The notes beneath the pieces were generated by a model. That model did not search any database. It worked only from the letters and a program-made list of their open reading frames with translations, and was not told where the DNA came from. Positions 5,223-6,202 of a DNA stretch of 6,202 nucleotides are shown in pieces; the first letter of the stretch is position 1; each line of letters opens with the position of its first letter. Source of the stretch: Rhodospirillaceae bacterium. GTDB taxonomy: Bacteria > Pseudomonadota > Alphaproteobacteria > Rhodospirillales > 2-02-FULL-58-16. The DNA is taken from NCBI GenBank assembly GCA_030623425.1, contig JAUXMA010000105.1:1-6202 (forward strand). Reading direction: 5' to 3'. Position numbers and translations under genes: made by a program.

Positions 5223-5993
5223 ATGTCGGTGCATGCACATCGAACCGCCCTGGTCACCGGCGGCGCGCTGCGGATCGGCCGCGCCATCGTTCTCGACCTG
5301 GCGGCGCACGGTTGGACCATCGCCATCCACTACAACACTTCCGACAATGCCGCCAAGGAGCTGGCCGGGGACATCCGCGATGAAGGCGGACAGGCGGTGG
5401 CGGTGGCGGCCGACTTGGCGCGGGAAGAGGAGACGGCGGGGCTACTGCCGCGGGCCGCCGAGGAAATCGGTCCGCTCACGTGCCTTATCAACAATGCCTC
5501 GGTTTTCGAGAAGGACACGGTCGAGACCGCCAGCCGCCAATCCTGGCACGCCCATATGCAGGTCAACCTGAGGGCTCCGTTCGTTCTCACCCAGGCTTTC
5601 GCGGCGCAGCTGCCGAAAGACATCGAGGGCAACGTCATCAACATCATCGACCAGCGCGTCTGGAATCCGACCCCCAATTTCACCACCTATACCCTTAGCA
5701 AGTCGGCGCTCTGGACCCTGACCAGGACCCTGGCCATGGCGCTGGCTCCGGCCATCCGGGTCAACGCCGTCGGGCCGGGGCCGACACTACCCAGTTGGCG
5801 CCAGACGGAAGCCGAGTTCACCCGCCAATGGTCATTCCTGCCGCTTCAGCGCCGGGCCATGCCCAACGAGATCGGCGAAGCGGTGCGTTTCATCCTTGAC
5901 GCGCCGGCGATGACCGGGCAGATGATCGCTCTTGACGGCGGCCAGCACTTGGGCTGGCGATCATATGCCGGCGGCGACCCGCCGAATGAATGA
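5223..5993 (+). CDS. Short-chain dehydrogenase/reductase, pteridine-reductase (PTR1/FolM)-like
   Basis: This is an NAD(P)H-dependent SDR of 256 residues, the normal size. TGGALRIG (12-19) is the nucleotide-binding loop, with the Arg typical of pteridine reductases; NNAS (90-93), Asn115, Tyr156 and Lys160 (YTLSK) are further SDR marks. The usual catalytic Ser is replaced by Asp143 (NIIDQ), as in Leishmania PTR1 (Asp-Tyr-Lys) and the TD of E. coli FolM, and the C-terminus LDGGQHLGW resembles FolM's LDGGRHLR. I infer reduction of dihydromonapterin or dihydropterin/folate, which would supply a tetrahydropterin cofactor; another carbonyl substrate is possible. The ATG at 5223 is bounded by an in-frame TAG at 5217 and has AGG only two bases ahead. 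GTG at 5229 has the same AGG eight bases ahead and may be the true start, shortening the protein by two residues. It follows the antiporter by 65 bp, without a clear promoter. Confidence 0.88.
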   Translation: MSVHAHRTALVTGGALRIGRAIVLDLAAHGWTIAIHYNTSDNAAKELAGDIRDEGGQAVAVAADLAREEETAGLLPRAAEEIGPLTCLINNASVFEKDTVETASRQSWHAHMQVNLRAPFVLTQAFAAQLPKDIEGNVINIIDQRVWNPTPNFTTYTLSKSALWTLTRTLAMALAPAIRVNAVGPGPTLPSWRQTEAEFTRQWSFLPLQRRAMPNEIGEAVRFILDAPAMTGQMIALDGGQHLGWRSYAGGDPPNE

Positions 5994-6073
5994 CCGATGC
6001 CCGTCAACGGGTCCGTTCGGCGCCGGTGTCGAAATTGAACGGTTCAATCCGCAAAGATGGGCGCGACCATTGA
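5990..6073 (+). CDS. Possible 27-codon ORF overlapping the SDR stop (doubtful)
   Basis: An ATG at 5990 overlaps the SDR stop as ATGA and opens a frame of 27 codons, MTDARQRVRSAPVSKLN and so on to a TGA at 6071-6073. The peptide is basic, with several Arg and Lys. The coupling geometry is the only support: there is no ribosome-binding site of its own and no recognised family. It could equally be a remnant of a longer reading frame or chance, and its end overlaps the -35 box of the tail promoter. Confidence 0.15.
   Translation: MTDARQRVRSAPVSKLNGSIRKDGRDH
6034..6048. promoter_or_regulatory. 15-bp palindrome, candidate operator
   Basis: ATTGAAC (6034-6040) and GTTCAAT (6042-6048) are exact reverse complements around a central G. 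The site ends 21 bp before the -35 box of the outward promoter at 6070, a position compatible with an activator or repressor site. The binding protein is unknown. Confidence 0.35.
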
Positions 6074-6098
6074 AAAGATTGGCCGTCACTTTGATAAT
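6070..6098 (+). promoter_or_regulatory. Sigma70-like promoter for a gene beyond the right edge
   Basis: TTGAAA (6070-6075, five of six -35 positions) and GATAAT (6093-6098, five of six -10 positions) are separated by exactly 17 nt, the best promoter match in the window. The predicted start is near 6105. Directly there, AACCCTT (6106-6112) pairs with AAGGGGTT (6120-6127) around one bulged G and a 7-nt loop, a hairpin at the transcript's 5' end. The gene driven lies mostly or wholly outside the window. Confidence 0.5.
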
Positions 6099-6141
6099 GC
6101 TCCACAACCCTTTGCAAAGAAGGGGTTTGTCGGCCTGAAAA

Positions 6142-6195
6142 ATGAAAGTCGTGCACAAGGGAAAAGATCGCATCATTTTTCTTGCAACAGCATGA
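6142..6195 (+). CDS. Possible 17-codon leader peptide before the next gene (doubtful)
   Basis: ATG 6142 opens MKVVHKGKDRIIFLATA and stops at TGA 6193-6195. A further ATG at 6192 overlaps that stop as ATGA and stays open to the window edge (MID..., three codons only). It lies about 37 nt after the predicted start of the tail promoter. There is no good ribosome-binding site (AAGGGG is about 16 nt away), no run of one amino acid that would suggest attenuation, and no recognised family. The downstream start cannot be confirmed because the window ends. Confidence 0.15.
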   Translation: MKVVHKGKDRIIFLATA

Positions 6196-6202
6196 TTGAT
6201 GA

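Noticed and set aside
901..6120. TTTGCAAAGA present at both 901-910 and 6111-6120
   Set aside because: A shared 10-mer with a palindromic core but different flanks, at unrelated positions; chance is sufficient explanation.
5961..6176. 71-codon minus-strand frame in the tail
   Set aside because: It overlaps the SDR 3' end, has no homology signal, and is opposite to a good plus-strand promoter.

Overview
The window looks like a chromosomal segment from a GC-rich alphaproteobacterium, probably of the Rhodospirillales type. This rests on high GC with strong G/C third-position bias, on a metX gene divergent from a chorismate mutase / hisC-like / tyrA cluster, and on a mosaic palindromic intergenic repeat of a kind I associate with alphaproteobacteria. 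The taxon is an inference from gene content; there is no rRNA or other marker.

Layout. Bases 1-815 (minus strand) hold the first 271 codons of metX (homoserine O-acetyltransferase), whose 3' end lies beyond the left edge. A 356-bp divergent intergenic region (816-1171) follows. It holds a putative metX promoter with a perfect palindrome over its -10 region, an 8-bp-arm inverted repeat, a weak terminator-like hairpin and a run of 10-bp direct repeats just before the next gene. From 1172 to 4041 there is a tight plus-strand operon: a chorismate mutase with a degenerate prephenate dehydratase/ACT-like C-terminus, a HisC-family aminotransferase (4-bp overlap) and a TyrA prephenate/arogenate dehydrogenase (3-bp gap). 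Together they would take chorismate to prephenate and on to tyrosine, either by dehydrogenation then transamination or through arogenate. A 105-bp mosaic palindromic repeat (4039-4143) follows and supplies the tyrA stop codon. Next are a CaCA-family Na+/Ca2+ antiporter (4183-5157) and an SDR reductase with a pteridine-reductase (PTR1/FolM)-like Asp-Tyr-Lys signature (5223-5993). The last 209 bp hold no convincing full gene. They contain a 15-bp palindrome, a good sigma70-like promoter (6070-6098) pointing out of the window, a probable hairpin near its predicted transcript start and two very short ORFs.

Most of the window is ordinary amino-acid metabolism, and I see no defence system, mobile gene, CRISPR array or RNA gene. 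The items most worth a second look are the chorismate mutase tail, which seems to be a dead prephenate dehydratase plus an ACT-like region; the repeat element that forms the end of tyrA; the palindrome over the metX promoter; the phased repeats in the tyrosine-operon leader; and the outward promoter in the tail.
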